From assembly GCA_023432075.1 (NCBI GenBank), contig JAEYVD010000324.1, positions 1 to 12,527 of the forward strand: a stretch of 12,527 nucleotides of DNA, read 5' to 3'. How positions within the stretch are numbered: the stretch's first letter is position 1; each line of letters begins with the position of its first letter. The notes under the pieces were generated by a model. It was not told the origin of the DNA. It did no database searches and saw nothing but the letters and a program-made list of their open reading frames with translations. The position numbers and the translations under genes are program-made. Positions 6,672 through 12,527 of the stretch are shown one piece after another. The DNA comes from Pseudomonadota bacterium. Its GTDB lineage: Bacteria > Pseudomonadota > Gammaproteobacteria > Burkholderiales > Burkholderiaceae_B.

Positions 6672-7613
6672 TCAATAGCGGATACGGGGATCGAGGACGA
6701 CATACGCCAGGTCGATCAGCAGGTTGACGAAGACATAGATGAACGAGAAGAACAGGATGGTCCCCTGCACCACGGGGTAGTCGCGGGCAAGGACGGAATC
6801 CACGATCAGGCGGCCGACGCCAGCGATATTGAAGATGGTCTCGGTTACCACGACTCCGCTGATCAGTGTGGTCAGCGCCACGCCCACGATCGTGACGATG
6901 GGAATCGCCGCATTGCGCAACGCATGGCGAAACAGCACGAAGCGCTCGGTGACGCCCTTGGCCCTGGCCGTGCGCACGAAGTCCTCGCCCAGCACGTCCA
7001 GCAGGCTGGCCCGCGTAATGCGTGTGATCAAGGCGACAAAGACCATCGCCAGCGTCACCGTTGGCAGCAGCAGGTGCTTGGCATATCGGGCCACGCCTTC
7101 CTGTAGCGGCGCATAACCTTGAACCGGCAGCCAATCCAGGTGGACCGAGAAAACCAGAATCAACAGATACGCGACGACGAAAGCGGGCATTGAAAACGCG
7201 AGTACGGCCGCGGCCATGATGCCGCGGTCCGCCAGCCCGCGGTGCCGCCAGGCCGCCAGAACCCCCAGGGGAATCGCCGTGGCGATGGTCAGCAGGATCG
7301 CGCACGCCGCCAGCGAGAAGGTGGGGCCCAGCCGCGCCGTGATCAGCGCGGTCACGGGTTGCCTGGATTGGATCGAATTGCCCAGGTCGCCCTGAGCAAG
7401 CGCGCCTATCCAGCGCAGGTACTGTGTGCCCAGCGATTGATCCAGGCCCATTTCCGTCCGGATCTGGGCGATGGATTCCTCGCTGGCCATGTCGCCAGCG
7501 ATGACCCGTGCGGGATCGCCCGGCGCCATCCTGAGCAGCAGGAACACCACCGTGGCGACGATGAGCATCACGGGAATAGCGGCCAGCAGGCGCTTGATGA
7601 TGAGTTCAATCAT
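6672..7613 (-). CDS. DppB/OppB-family ABC permease
   Basis: A 313-aa inner-membrane permease of the DppB type, partner of the DppC-like subunit. It begins with the standard ELIIKRLLAAIPVMLIVATVVFLLL membrane segment (split at residues 3-27) followed by RMAPGDPA (28-35). GLDQSLGTQYLRWIGAL (56-72) and GDLGNSIQSRQPV (75-87) are the usual periplasmic stretch. Further hydrophobic segments lie at about 98-121, 132-157, 180-197, 236-257 and 284-307. The coupling loop for the ATPase is EDFVRTARAKGVTERFVLFR (210-229). It ends in LDPRIRY, the normal family end. The ATG at 7613 has a GGAAAGG ribosome site upstream. It follows the binding-protein gene across a 66-bp gap that holds a strong hairpin. Confidence 0.95.
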   Translation of the reverse strand: MIELIIKRLLAAIPVMLIVATVVFLLLRMAPGDPARVIAGDMASEESIAQIRTEMGLDQSLGTQYLRWIGALAQGDLGNSIQSRQPVTALITARLGPTFSLAACAILLTIATAIPLGVLAAWRHRGLADRGIMAAAVLAFSMPAFVVAYLLILVFSVHLDWLPVQGYAPLQEGVARYAKHLLLPTVTLAMVFVALITRITRASLLDVLGEDFVRTARAKGVTERFVLFRHALRNAAIPIVTIVGVALTTLISGVVVTETIFNIAGVGRLIVDSVLARDYPVVQGTILFFSFIYVFVNLLIDLAYVVLDPRIRY

Positions 7614-7630
7614 GAATTTGCCTTTCCATT

Positions 7631-7665
7631 GCCCGGCCGGCCCGGGTAAACGGGGCCGGCCGGGC
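7631..7665 (-). promoter_or_regulatory. 13-bp GC hairpin between binding-protein and permease genes
   Basis: A perfect 13-bp inverted repeat: GCCCGGCCGGCCC (7631-7643) pairs with GGGCCGGCCGGGC (7653-7665) around a 9-nt loop. It lies 14 bp after the binding-protein stop and 17 bp before the dppB start, with the dppB ribosome site just beyond it. There is no U-tract. In many binding-protein operons such a structure protects the upstream mRNA from 3' decay, so that binding protein exceeds permease; I infer that role here. Confidence 0.6.
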
Positions 7666-7679
7666 TGCGACGTGTCGCG

Positions 7680-9272
7680 CTACCAGAAGAGGGGAATCTG
7701 CGCGTCCGTCATGCGCCCCAGCTTGGCGGGGTTGTATCCCTTCACCTTGGAATACGTGCCCAGGGGGATGAAGAACACCTGGTCGTAGTTGAGTTTCTGG
7801 ATGGCAAGGGCAATTTCCTTGCGGCGGGCCGGATCCGCGGTCTCGGCGAACTGGTCGCGCAGGCGCTCCATCTCGTCGCTCCTGGACCAGCCGATGTAGC
7901 CTGCCTCGCCGCGCCCATCCAGGTTGGGATTGGTCAGCGGGTTCATCAAGTCCAGACTGGTGAATCCCGTCTGGAAGATGCTCCAGCCGCCTTGCGCCAC
8001 AGGATCCTTCTTCGAATAGCGAGACAGCAGGGTGGCCCAGTCCATGGACTGGATTTCGACATTCATGCCGATCGTCTTGAGCGCCTGCGCGGTCACGGAC
8101 GCCAGGCTGGAAAGCACGGGCAAATCGGTCGGGTGCAGGATCACGACCTTGCTGCCGTCATAGCCGCTTTCCTTCAGCAGGGCCTTCGCTTTCGCCAGGT
8201 CCGGCTCGCGCGTCTGGGTTGCGCCGTCCTCGGAGGCGTACGGAGAGTTGCAGCTCAAGACGGCGCCGCACAGGCGGTACATGGTGTCGTCGCCGATCTG
8301 CGCAGCCAGGTAATCGGCCTGGTAGACGGCGGCGAGGACCGCCCGGCGCACCTTGGGATTGTCAAACGGCGGCTGCAGCCAATTCATTCGCATGGTGAAG
8401 ATGTTGGTGCTGTCTCCATAAGACTTGAGCGCAACATTCTTGGCATCCTTGAGCTGTGGCATCAGATCCGGCGGCACGTCTTCCACGAAGTCGATTTCAC
8501 CGCGCCGCAAGGCGTTGACGGCAGTCTGCGCATCGGAAATGCTGACCAGCTCGATCCGGTCGGCGATGGCTACCTTGGCGCCGGCAAAGCCGCTGGCGGG
8601 TTCCTTGCGCGGCACATAGTCGGTGAATTTCACATACGTCGCCTTGACGCCGGGCTGGAAGTCCGCGGCCACGAATTTGTACGGCCCGGAACCGACGACC
8701 TCGGTGATTGGCTGAGAAACCGGCACGGCGGCGATGCGGCTGGGCATGATGAAGGGCACCGGCGAAGCGGGCTTGGCCAGCGCCTCGATCAGCATGCCGA
8801 ACGGCTGCTTGAGATGGAACACGACCGTGTTGGGGGCGGGACTCTCCAGGCTGCGGGTCGCAGCCATCAGGCGCAGTCCCAGGACGTCGCGCTGACCCCA
8901 GCGCTTGAGCGACGCGACCACATCTTCCCCGGTCACCGGCGTGCCGTCGTGAAACTTCAGGCCTTGGCGCAGGGTCAGGGTGACGGTGAGCCGGTCTGCG
9001 CTCTCCTGCCAACTTTCGACCATCTCCGGTTGGGGCTTTCCGGCCGCGTCCAGCGCGAACAGCGTGTCAAAAACCATGTAGCCGTGGTTGCGGGTGATGT
9101 AGGCATTGGTCAGGATGGGATCGATGACGCGCAGCGGCGCCTGCATGACGATCCTGGCCGTGGTCTCTGCGTGCAGCGGGCTGACGGGCGCTAATCCGAC
9201 GGCGCAGGCAAGAGCGGGCGCAAAAATGGCGGGCGCGCAGAGGCGACCCAGTCCGGGAAACGTGAATTTCAT
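7680..9272 (-). CDS. Periplasmic peptide-type substrate-binding protein (SBP_bac_5, DppA/GsiB-like)
   Basis: A 530-aa periplasmic solute-binding protein of the family-5 extracellular type, which delivers di-/oligopeptides, glutathione, nickel, opines or amide-like compounds to DppBC-type permeases. Residues 1-35 are a signal peptide (MKFTFPG..., hydrophobic stretch, PLHA before ETT); there is no lipobox Cys at the cleavage site. The family signature is clear: ESWQESADRLTVTLTLRQGL followed by KFHDGTPVTGEDVVASLKRW (around residues 85-124). Later stretches VGSGPYKFV, FDNPKVRRAVLAAVY and GYIGWSRSDEMERLRDQF are also typical. The ATG at 9272 has GAAGG eight bases upstream. It follows the amidase gene by 65 bp and precedes dppB by 66 bp, and both gaps hold hairpins. 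The ligand is not readable from sequence; the amidase neighbour suggests an amide or peptide. Confidence 0.94.
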   Translation of the reverse strand: MKFTFPGLGRLCAPAIFAPALACAVGLAPVSPLHAETTARIVMQAPLRVIDPILTNAYITRNHGYMVFDTLFALDAAGKPQPEMVESWQESADRLTVTLTLRQGLKFHDGTPVTGEDVVASLKRWGQRDVLGLRLMAATRSLESPAPNTVVFHLKQPFGMLIEALAKPASPVPFIMPSRIAAVPVSQPITEVVGSGPYKFVAADFQPGVKATYVKFTDYVPRKEPASGFAGAKVAIADRIELVSISDAQTAVNALRRGEIDFVEDVPPDLMPQLKDAKNVALKSYGDSTNIFTMRMNWLQPPFDNPKVRRAVLAAVYQADYLAAQIGDDTMYRLCGAVLSCNSPYASEDGATQTREPDLAKAKALLKESGYDGSKVVILHPTDLPVLSSLASVTAQALKTIGMNVEIQSMDWATLLSRYSKKDPVAQGGWSIFQTGFTSLDLMNPLTNPNLDGRGEAGYIGWSRSDEMERLRDQFAETADPARRKEIALAIQKLNYDQVFFIPLGTYSKVKGYNPAKLGRMTDAQIPLFW

Positions 9273-9310
9273 ATCGGTACCTTCAGGGTGAGAGTGGAAC
9301 GGGCGATATG

Positions 9311-9335
9311 GGACAGGACTTCAAAAGTCCCGTCC
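9311..9335 (-). promoter_or_regulatory. 11-bp hairpin just after the amidase gene
   Basis: GGACAGGACTT (9311-9321) and AAGTCCCGTCC (9325-9335) form an 11-bp stem with a 3-nt loop. In RNA from the minus strand the single mismatch becomes a G-U pair, so the stem is continuous in the sense direction of the operon. It begins two bases after the amidase stop and ends 38 bp before the binding-protein ATG. No U-tract follows. It may be a processing or stability element that separates expression of amidase and binding protein. Confidence 0.5.
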
Positions 9336-9337
9336 GG

Positions 9338-10783
9338 TCAGCCAAACTGCGGTCTGCGCGCGGCCCAGGGGGCCAGGCGTTCAAGTTGCGCCGAGAGTTC
9401 GAGCAGGATGTCCTCGCGCCCGAAATGGCCGATCAGCTGGGTGGCCACGGGCAGACCCGCGTCTGTCCAGGACAAAGGCAGGCTTGCCGCGGGCAAGCCC
9501 GCGCCGTTGATGACCGGCAGGAAGGTGGAATAGGTGGCGGCTCGGGCGCGGTACTCGCGAAAATCGAGGCCGCTGGATGTGTTCAGCGCAAGGTAGTCGA
9601 GCTTGCACGGAAGCTGCGCCAGTGTGGGGGTGAGCAGGACGTCCAAGTCCGCCATGGCGGCGGCGAAGGCCCGGCCCACGGCATGCAGGCGGCTCACGGC
9701 GTCGATGTACGACGCAGCGTCCAGGCCCTTGCCGGCAAGGTACCCGTCATGGATGACCGGTTCCAGATCACCGGCTTGCAGGCCGCGGCCCAGCAGCTTC
9801 AAACGGCTATCTACCGCAACCACGATATTGCTGGCCAGGATGCTGCCGTGGGCGTGCACGAAGCCGTCATAGTCGATGTCGGGCAGCGAGGCCTCGAAGA
9901 CGTCGTGGCCCAAGGCTTCCAGTAGCGATGCCGTGTGCGAGACGGCAGCATCGCATTCGGGGGCGATGTCGATGCCGTTCCAGGCCGAGCGCAGAAGGCC
10001 CACACGCAACGGCCGCAGGACGGGCTCGCCAACGGCCTCCAGGAATGTACGGGGCTTGGGCGGTGCGGCATAGGGCGCACCGGCTTCGTAGCCGGCGATC
10101 ATGTCCAGCGCCGCTGCCGTGTCTCGTACGGAGATGCTCAGCACGCCATCCGTTGCCATGCCGGCCCAGCCTTCCCCGCGCGCCGGACCCATCGGGACGC
10201 GTCCGCGCGACGGTTTCAATCCGAACACGCCGCAGCAGGCGGCTGGAATCCGGATGGAGCCGCCGCCGTCGCTGCCGTGCGCCACTGGAACGATGCGGGC
10301 CGCGACGGCAGCGGCTGCACCGCCACTGGAGCCGCCCGCGGAGCGCGTCCGGTCCCAGGGATTGGGCGTGACGCCGCCGTTGCGCACCGCCTCGGTGGTG
10401 CCCGCCATGCACAACTCGGGAACGGTGGTGCGCGCGAACGGGATCAGGCCCGCCGCCTCAAAGCGGTCGGCGACGGTTGCCGCGTACGGATACGTGGTGT
10501 CGTTGAACAAAGCCGAACCCAGGCTCGAGGGAAATCGCGGGTGGGCGAAGCCGGAGTCCTTGAGCAGGAACGGAATGCCTCGAAACGGACCGCGCGGCGT
10601 CCATCCCGCGGCAATGCCGCGCGACTCGTCGTAGCGGGGGTAGGTGATGGCGTTCAGGACGGGATTGCGCTGCTCGGCCAATTCGATGGCGCAATCCATG
10701 AGTTCGGCGGAGGTGACCTCGCCGCGTTCAAGCAATTTGGCCAGAGCAAGGCCGTCCAGGCGCTCGTACTCGGTGGTTTGCAT
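9338..10783 (-). CDS. Amidase-signature family amidase
   Basis: A 481-aa serine amidohydrolase of the amidase-signature family, predicted cytoplasmic (no signal peptide). These enzymes hydrolyse carboxamides to acid plus ammonia or amine. The Ser-cisSer-Lys triad is complete: K75 in PFLLKDSG, S152 in AGGSSGG (149-155) and nucleophile S176 in GSDGGGSIRIPA (170-181); the 24-residue spacing between the two Ser matches known members. The flanking SRGRVPMGP and the C-terminal NGAGLPAASLPLSWTDAGLP are also typical. I chose the ATG at 10783 because AGAAGGGG lies just upstream; an upstream TTG at 10801 would sit before that site. It is the first gene of the operon with the peptide-type ABC importer, which suggests it degrades an imported compound. 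It lacks the marks of GatA context (no gatB or gatC nearby). The substrate is unknown. Confidence 0.94.
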   Translation of the reverse strand: MQTTEYERLDGLALAKLLERGEVTSAELMDCAIELAEQRNPVLNAITYPRYDESRGIAAGWTPRGPFRGIPFLLKDSGFAHPRFPSSLGSALFNDTTYPYAATVADRFEAAGLIPFARTTVPELCMAGTTEAVRNGGVTPNPWDRTRSAGGSSGGAAAAVAARIVPVAHGSDGGGSIRIPAACCGVFGLKPSRGRVPMGPARGEGWAGMATDGVLSISVRDTAAALDMIAGYEAGAPYAAPPKPRTFLEAVGEPVLRPLRVGLLRSAWNGIDIAPECDAAVSHTASLLEALGHDVFEASLPDIDYDGFVHAHGSILASNIVVAVDSRLKLLGRGLQAGDLEPVIHDGYLAGKGLDAASYIDAVSRLHAVGRAFAAAMADLDVLLTPTLAQLPCKLDYLALNTSSGLDFREYRARAATYSTFLPVINGAGLPAASLPLSWTDAGLPVATQLIGHFGREDILLELSAQLERLAPWAARRPQFG

Positions 10784-10877
10784 GTTTCCCCTTCTTTGCA
10801 ATCTGAGCGATTCACGGCTTTCTTGGTGAAGCCGGGGCCGTTGACGAGGGGCGAACCAGCTGGACGGATTGTTCCGG

Positions 10878-10900
10878 AAAACCGCACCTTGCCGGTGCGG
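10878..10900 (-). terminator. Terminator-like hairpin in amidase-operon leader
   Basis: Read on the minus strand, CCGCACC, loop GGCAA, GGTGCGG (10900-10882) is followed at once by TTTT (10881-10878). A flanking TTCCG/CGGAA pair could extend the base. This is a short intrinsic-terminator shape with a modest U-run. It lies about 175 bp after the stop of the upstream 166-aa gene and 95 bp before the amidase ATG. It could therefore end read-through from upstream or, if the promoter at 10953-10981 is real, act as an attenuator in the leader. Confidence 0.42.
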
Positions 10901-10952
10901 ACGGAAGTGGTGGCGGTAGGAAGCAGACTCGCCAGGTCAATCGGCAAGGCAA

Positions 10953-10981
10953 AGTCTAGGGATCGCGGCCGCCAGGGCCAA
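10953..10981 (-). promoter_or_regulatory. Candidate sigma70 promoter for the amidase/ABC operon
   Basis: On the minus strand a -35 TTGGCC (10981-10976) and a -10 TAGACT (10958-10953) are separated by exactly 17 bp; each matches consensus at 4 of 6 positions. A start near 10946 would give a leader of about 160 nt before the amidase ATG, containing the hairpin at 10878-10900. This is prediction by eye in GC-rich DNA. Confidence 0.35.
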
Positions 10982-10987
10982 ACCAGG

Positions 10988-11045
10988 ATGCGACAGCGTG
11001 GCCATCCCAAATGCGACAGGGGCCAGGGGCGCTGATGCGGACCAG
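10988..11045. repeat. Direct repeats upstream of the candidate amidase promoter
   Basis: ATGCGACAG occurs at 10988-10996 and again at 11011-11019 (23-bp period), each followed by GGCCA within a few bases. A degenerate third copy, ATGCGGACCAG, starts at 11035 (24 bp further). The first copy lies directly upstream of the candidate -35. Same-face direct repeats in this position resemble activator sites. The rest of the 10784-11074 gap shows no gene. Confidence 0.4.
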
Positions 11046-11074
11046 GCGGCAGGCGGCCGCAAGCGGGGTCGGGC

Positions 11075-11575
11075 TCAGCCCTCCCGGCCAAATCCGCCCG
11101 TCGCCCAGTCCGACGCCCGCTGCACGCTCAGCTTGTACGTCGGCGGCACGCGGATCTGGGCGAGCTGCTCGCCCAATTCGTCGTAGGCGCTGAGCGTGGC
11201 GTAGGGCTCGTCCTCGTCGGGCACGATATCCAGCTTGACGGTCAGGCGGCCCTCGGCGGCGTCGATCTTCACGCTCTTGTGCAGCGTGGCGTGCAATTGC
11301 TGTTCGTGGCGGCGCAGGACTTCGTTGGCCGTCTTGACCAACGTGTGGAAGGCCGGCGCGTCCAGCGGCTTGGGGTTTTTCTTGTCGCGGCCCATGGTCC
11401 AGGGCCCGACCAACGCGGGCTCGGCCTGGCCGTCCAGCGTCATTTCGACGGCCCAGCCGTCGTCGTCTTCGTTCTTGATGATGCGCGCGGTCCAGCCGTC
11501 GTCGCGCCAAAGCGTGGCTTGCTGCGCTTTGGGCGCGTCGGAAAGGTCGGTGTCCGGCGTGGGGGTGTCATTCAC
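11075..11575 (-). CDS. Conserved-looking hypothetical protein, 166 aa, acidic
   Basis: I do not recognise this protein. It is soluble-looking, with no signal peptide or membrane segment. An Asp-rich N-terminal tail (about 1-20) precedes a region with alternating strands: TLWRDDGWTARIIKNEDDDG (21-40), then WAVEMTLDG and PALVGPWTMGRDKK. A likely helix follows, LDAPAFHTLVKTANEVLRRHEQQLHATLH (71-99, split), then two further strands (LTVKLDIVPDEDEPYATLSAYDE) and a C-terminal stretch ending GGFGREG. Codon use and third-position GC look like the neighbours, so it is probably a real gene. I chose the GTG at 11575: AGGAG lies ten bases upstream and the sequence from there is compositionally normal, whereas longer in-frame extensions are Arg/Cys-rich and look non-coding. 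It lies between the amidase-operon leader and the LysR gene, same strand as both, separated by 125 bp from the LysR stop. Confidence 0.75.
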   Translation of the reverse strand: MNDTPTPDTDLSDAPKAQQATLWRDDGWTARIIKNEDDDGWAVEMTLDGQAEPALVGPWTMGRDKKNPKPLDAPAFHTLVKTANEVLRRHEQQLHATLHKSVKIDAAEGRLTVKLDIVPDEDEPYATLSAYDELGEQLAQIRVPPTYKLSVQRASDWATGGFGREG

Positions 11576-11700
11576 TGCGGTACGGCTCCTGCAAGGGTTG
11601 ATGCGCAGCGTGTAGGGGGCTGCGGCGACCCTGCAATGTAGCCTAACGCGGCAGGCGGACCGGGACATCGGGATCCCCCTCGGGCGAAAGTCCGCCAGCG

Positions 11701-12527
11701 CTAGATTGCGCAGGAGGCCGCCCACGCCCGGAACTGCGTCAGCTCGGGTGACGGTCGCCTGTAGTCTTCGGGAGGCAGGACGAAATAGTAGCTTTGCGCG
11801 CCCAGATCCACGGTCAGGTCGAACGGCGCCACCAGCCGGCCTTCGTCCAGTTCCTTCTGCACCAGGGGCTTTTGCGCGATGGCCACGCCATAGCCCTCCA
11901 GCGCGGCCTCGTAGGCCAACGCCGACGATTCATAGCGCAGGCCGCGCGTGACATCGATCCCGGTCAGGCCGGCGGCCTGCAGCCATATTTCCCAATAGTC
12001 GGGGCGCGCCAGCGTATGCAGCAGGATCTCTCCCTTCAGATCGGCGGGCGTGCGCAGCCGCGCGCATTTGCCGGGCACGCAGACCGGCAGCAATTCATTG
12101 ACCATCAGCTTGTAGCTCAGCAGGCCACGCCAGCGGCCATTGCCCATGCAGATGCCGGCGTCGACTTCCTCGCGTTCGAAGTCCGGCGCGTCCACGGCCG
12201 TGTGGAGCTTGACGTCGATGTCGGGATACTGCCGGTGAAACCCCGACAGCCGGGGCAGCAGCCAGCGCATGGCGACGCTGTGCGGCGCCTTGATGACGAA
12301 TTGGCGGCGGCGTGAACGCTCGCCCAGTTCCGACGTGGCGCGCTGCAACCCGCCAAAGCAGCGCGCGATGTCGGCGTGATAGCCCGCACCCATGGACGTG
12401 AGCACGATGCGGCGGTGCTGGCGCAGGAACAGCTTGAGCCCCAGGTGTTCCTCCAGCAGACGGATCTGGCGGCTGATGGCGGCGGGCGTCACGCTGAGTT
12501 CCTCGGCCGCGCTGGTGATGCTGCCCA
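11701..12527 (-). CDS. LysR-family transcriptional regulator, GcvA-like (5' end outside window)
   Basis: A LysR-type regulator missing only its first residues at the right edge; about 275 codons are visible. The winged helix-turn-helix reads GSITSAAEEL, SVTPAAISRQIRLLEEHLGL, KLFLRQHRRIVLTSMGAGY, which matches the GcvA/AmpR-like branch. The effector domain follows: RRRQFVIKAPHSVAMRWLLP, LSGFHRQYPDIDVKLHT, then GICMGNGRWRGLLSYKL and LLPVCVPGKCARLRTPADLK. It continues to a normal end. The in-frame GTG at 12492 is valine within the recognition region (SVTPAAIS), not the start, because the helix-turn-helix continues upstream to the window edge. Its target is unknown; the adjacent genes on the same strand are the unrecognised 166-aa protein and then the amidase operon, while LysR regulators usually act on a divergent neighbour, which would be outside the window. 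Confidence 0.93.
   Translation of the reverse strand, partial: GSITSAAEELSVTPAAISRQIRLLEEHLGLKLFLRQHRRIVLTSMGAGYHADIARCFGGLQRATSELGERSRRRQFVIKAPHSVAMRWLLPRLSGFHRQYPDIDVKLHTAVDAPDFEREEVDAGICMGNGRWRGLLSYKLMVNELLPVCVPGKCARLRTPADLKGEILLHTLARPDYWEIWLQAAGLTGIDVTRGLRYESSALAYEAALEGYGVAIAQKPLVQKELDEGRLVAPFDLTVDLGAQSYYFVLPPEDYRRPSPELTQFRAWAASCAI

Noticed and set aside
7992..9194. A 400-codon open frame on the plus strand across the binding-protein gene
   Set aside because: It is the mirror of a well-supported family-5 binding protein; the product is rich in His/Arg/Gly with no family pattern. Long antisense frames are expected in GC-rich DNA.
12490..12492. GTG as the start of the LysR gene
   Set aside because: It encodes Val inside the helix-turn-helix (SVTPAAIS); the conserved GSITSAAEEL continues upstream to the window edge, so the real start is outside.
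1..12527. CRISPR arrays, insertion sequences, tRNA or rRNA genes, phage or defence genes
   Set aside because: No regularly spaced repeats, transposase or integrase motifs, cloverleaf-like sequences, or defence-type proteins were seen on either strand.

Overview
The window is GC-rich, gene-dense chromosomal DNA with no mobile element, CRISPR array, tRNA or rRNA that I can see. The codon use, an orphan Bug-type periplasmic receptor, and the mix of GcvA-like LysR, AraC and peptide ABC-transport genes suggest a betaproteobacterium, most likely Alcaligenaceae (Bordetella/Achromobacter-like). That assignment is by general resemblance, not by a marker gene.

Layout. (1) 63-614 (+): a Dps mini-ferritin with a basic tail and a complete ferroxidase site. 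A large hairpin lies between it and the next, convergent gene. (2) 705-3023 (-): a three-gene overlapping operon read as Bug receptor, PhzF-like isomerase, RidA-like protein, with 8-nt and 13-nt overlaps. (3) 3240-4037 (+): an AraC-family regulator divergent from that operon and its likely regulator. A perfect 10-bp inverted repeat sits in the shared intergenic region. (4) 4042-10783 (-): a five-gene operon read as amidase, periplasmic peptide-type binding protein, DppB-like permease, DppC-like permease, and a fused double-ATPase of the DppD/DppF (GsiA) type. Hairpins lie in the amidase/binding-protein gap and in the binding-protein/permease gap. The leader carries a plausible sigma70 promoter, direct repeats and a terminator-like hairpin. 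(5) 11075-11575 (-): an unrecognised acidic 166-aa protein. (6) 11701 to the right edge (-): a GcvA-type LysR regulator whose first codons lie outside the window.

How the genes work together (inference). The amidase operon resembles a catabolic uptake unit: an amide- or peptide-like compound is captured by the binding protein, imported by the ABC transporter, and hydrolysed by the amidase-signature enzyme. The Bug-PhzF-RidA unit looks like capture of a small carboxylate by Bug, with two small-molecule enzymes (isomerase and imine/enamine deaminase type) encoded on the same transcript. Bug receptors usually serve TctA/TctB-type transporters, and none is encoded here.

I found no strong case for a wholly new system. 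The most interesting points are the overlapping Bug-PhzF-RidA unit, the structured regulatory leader of the amidase operon, and the hairpins between its genes.
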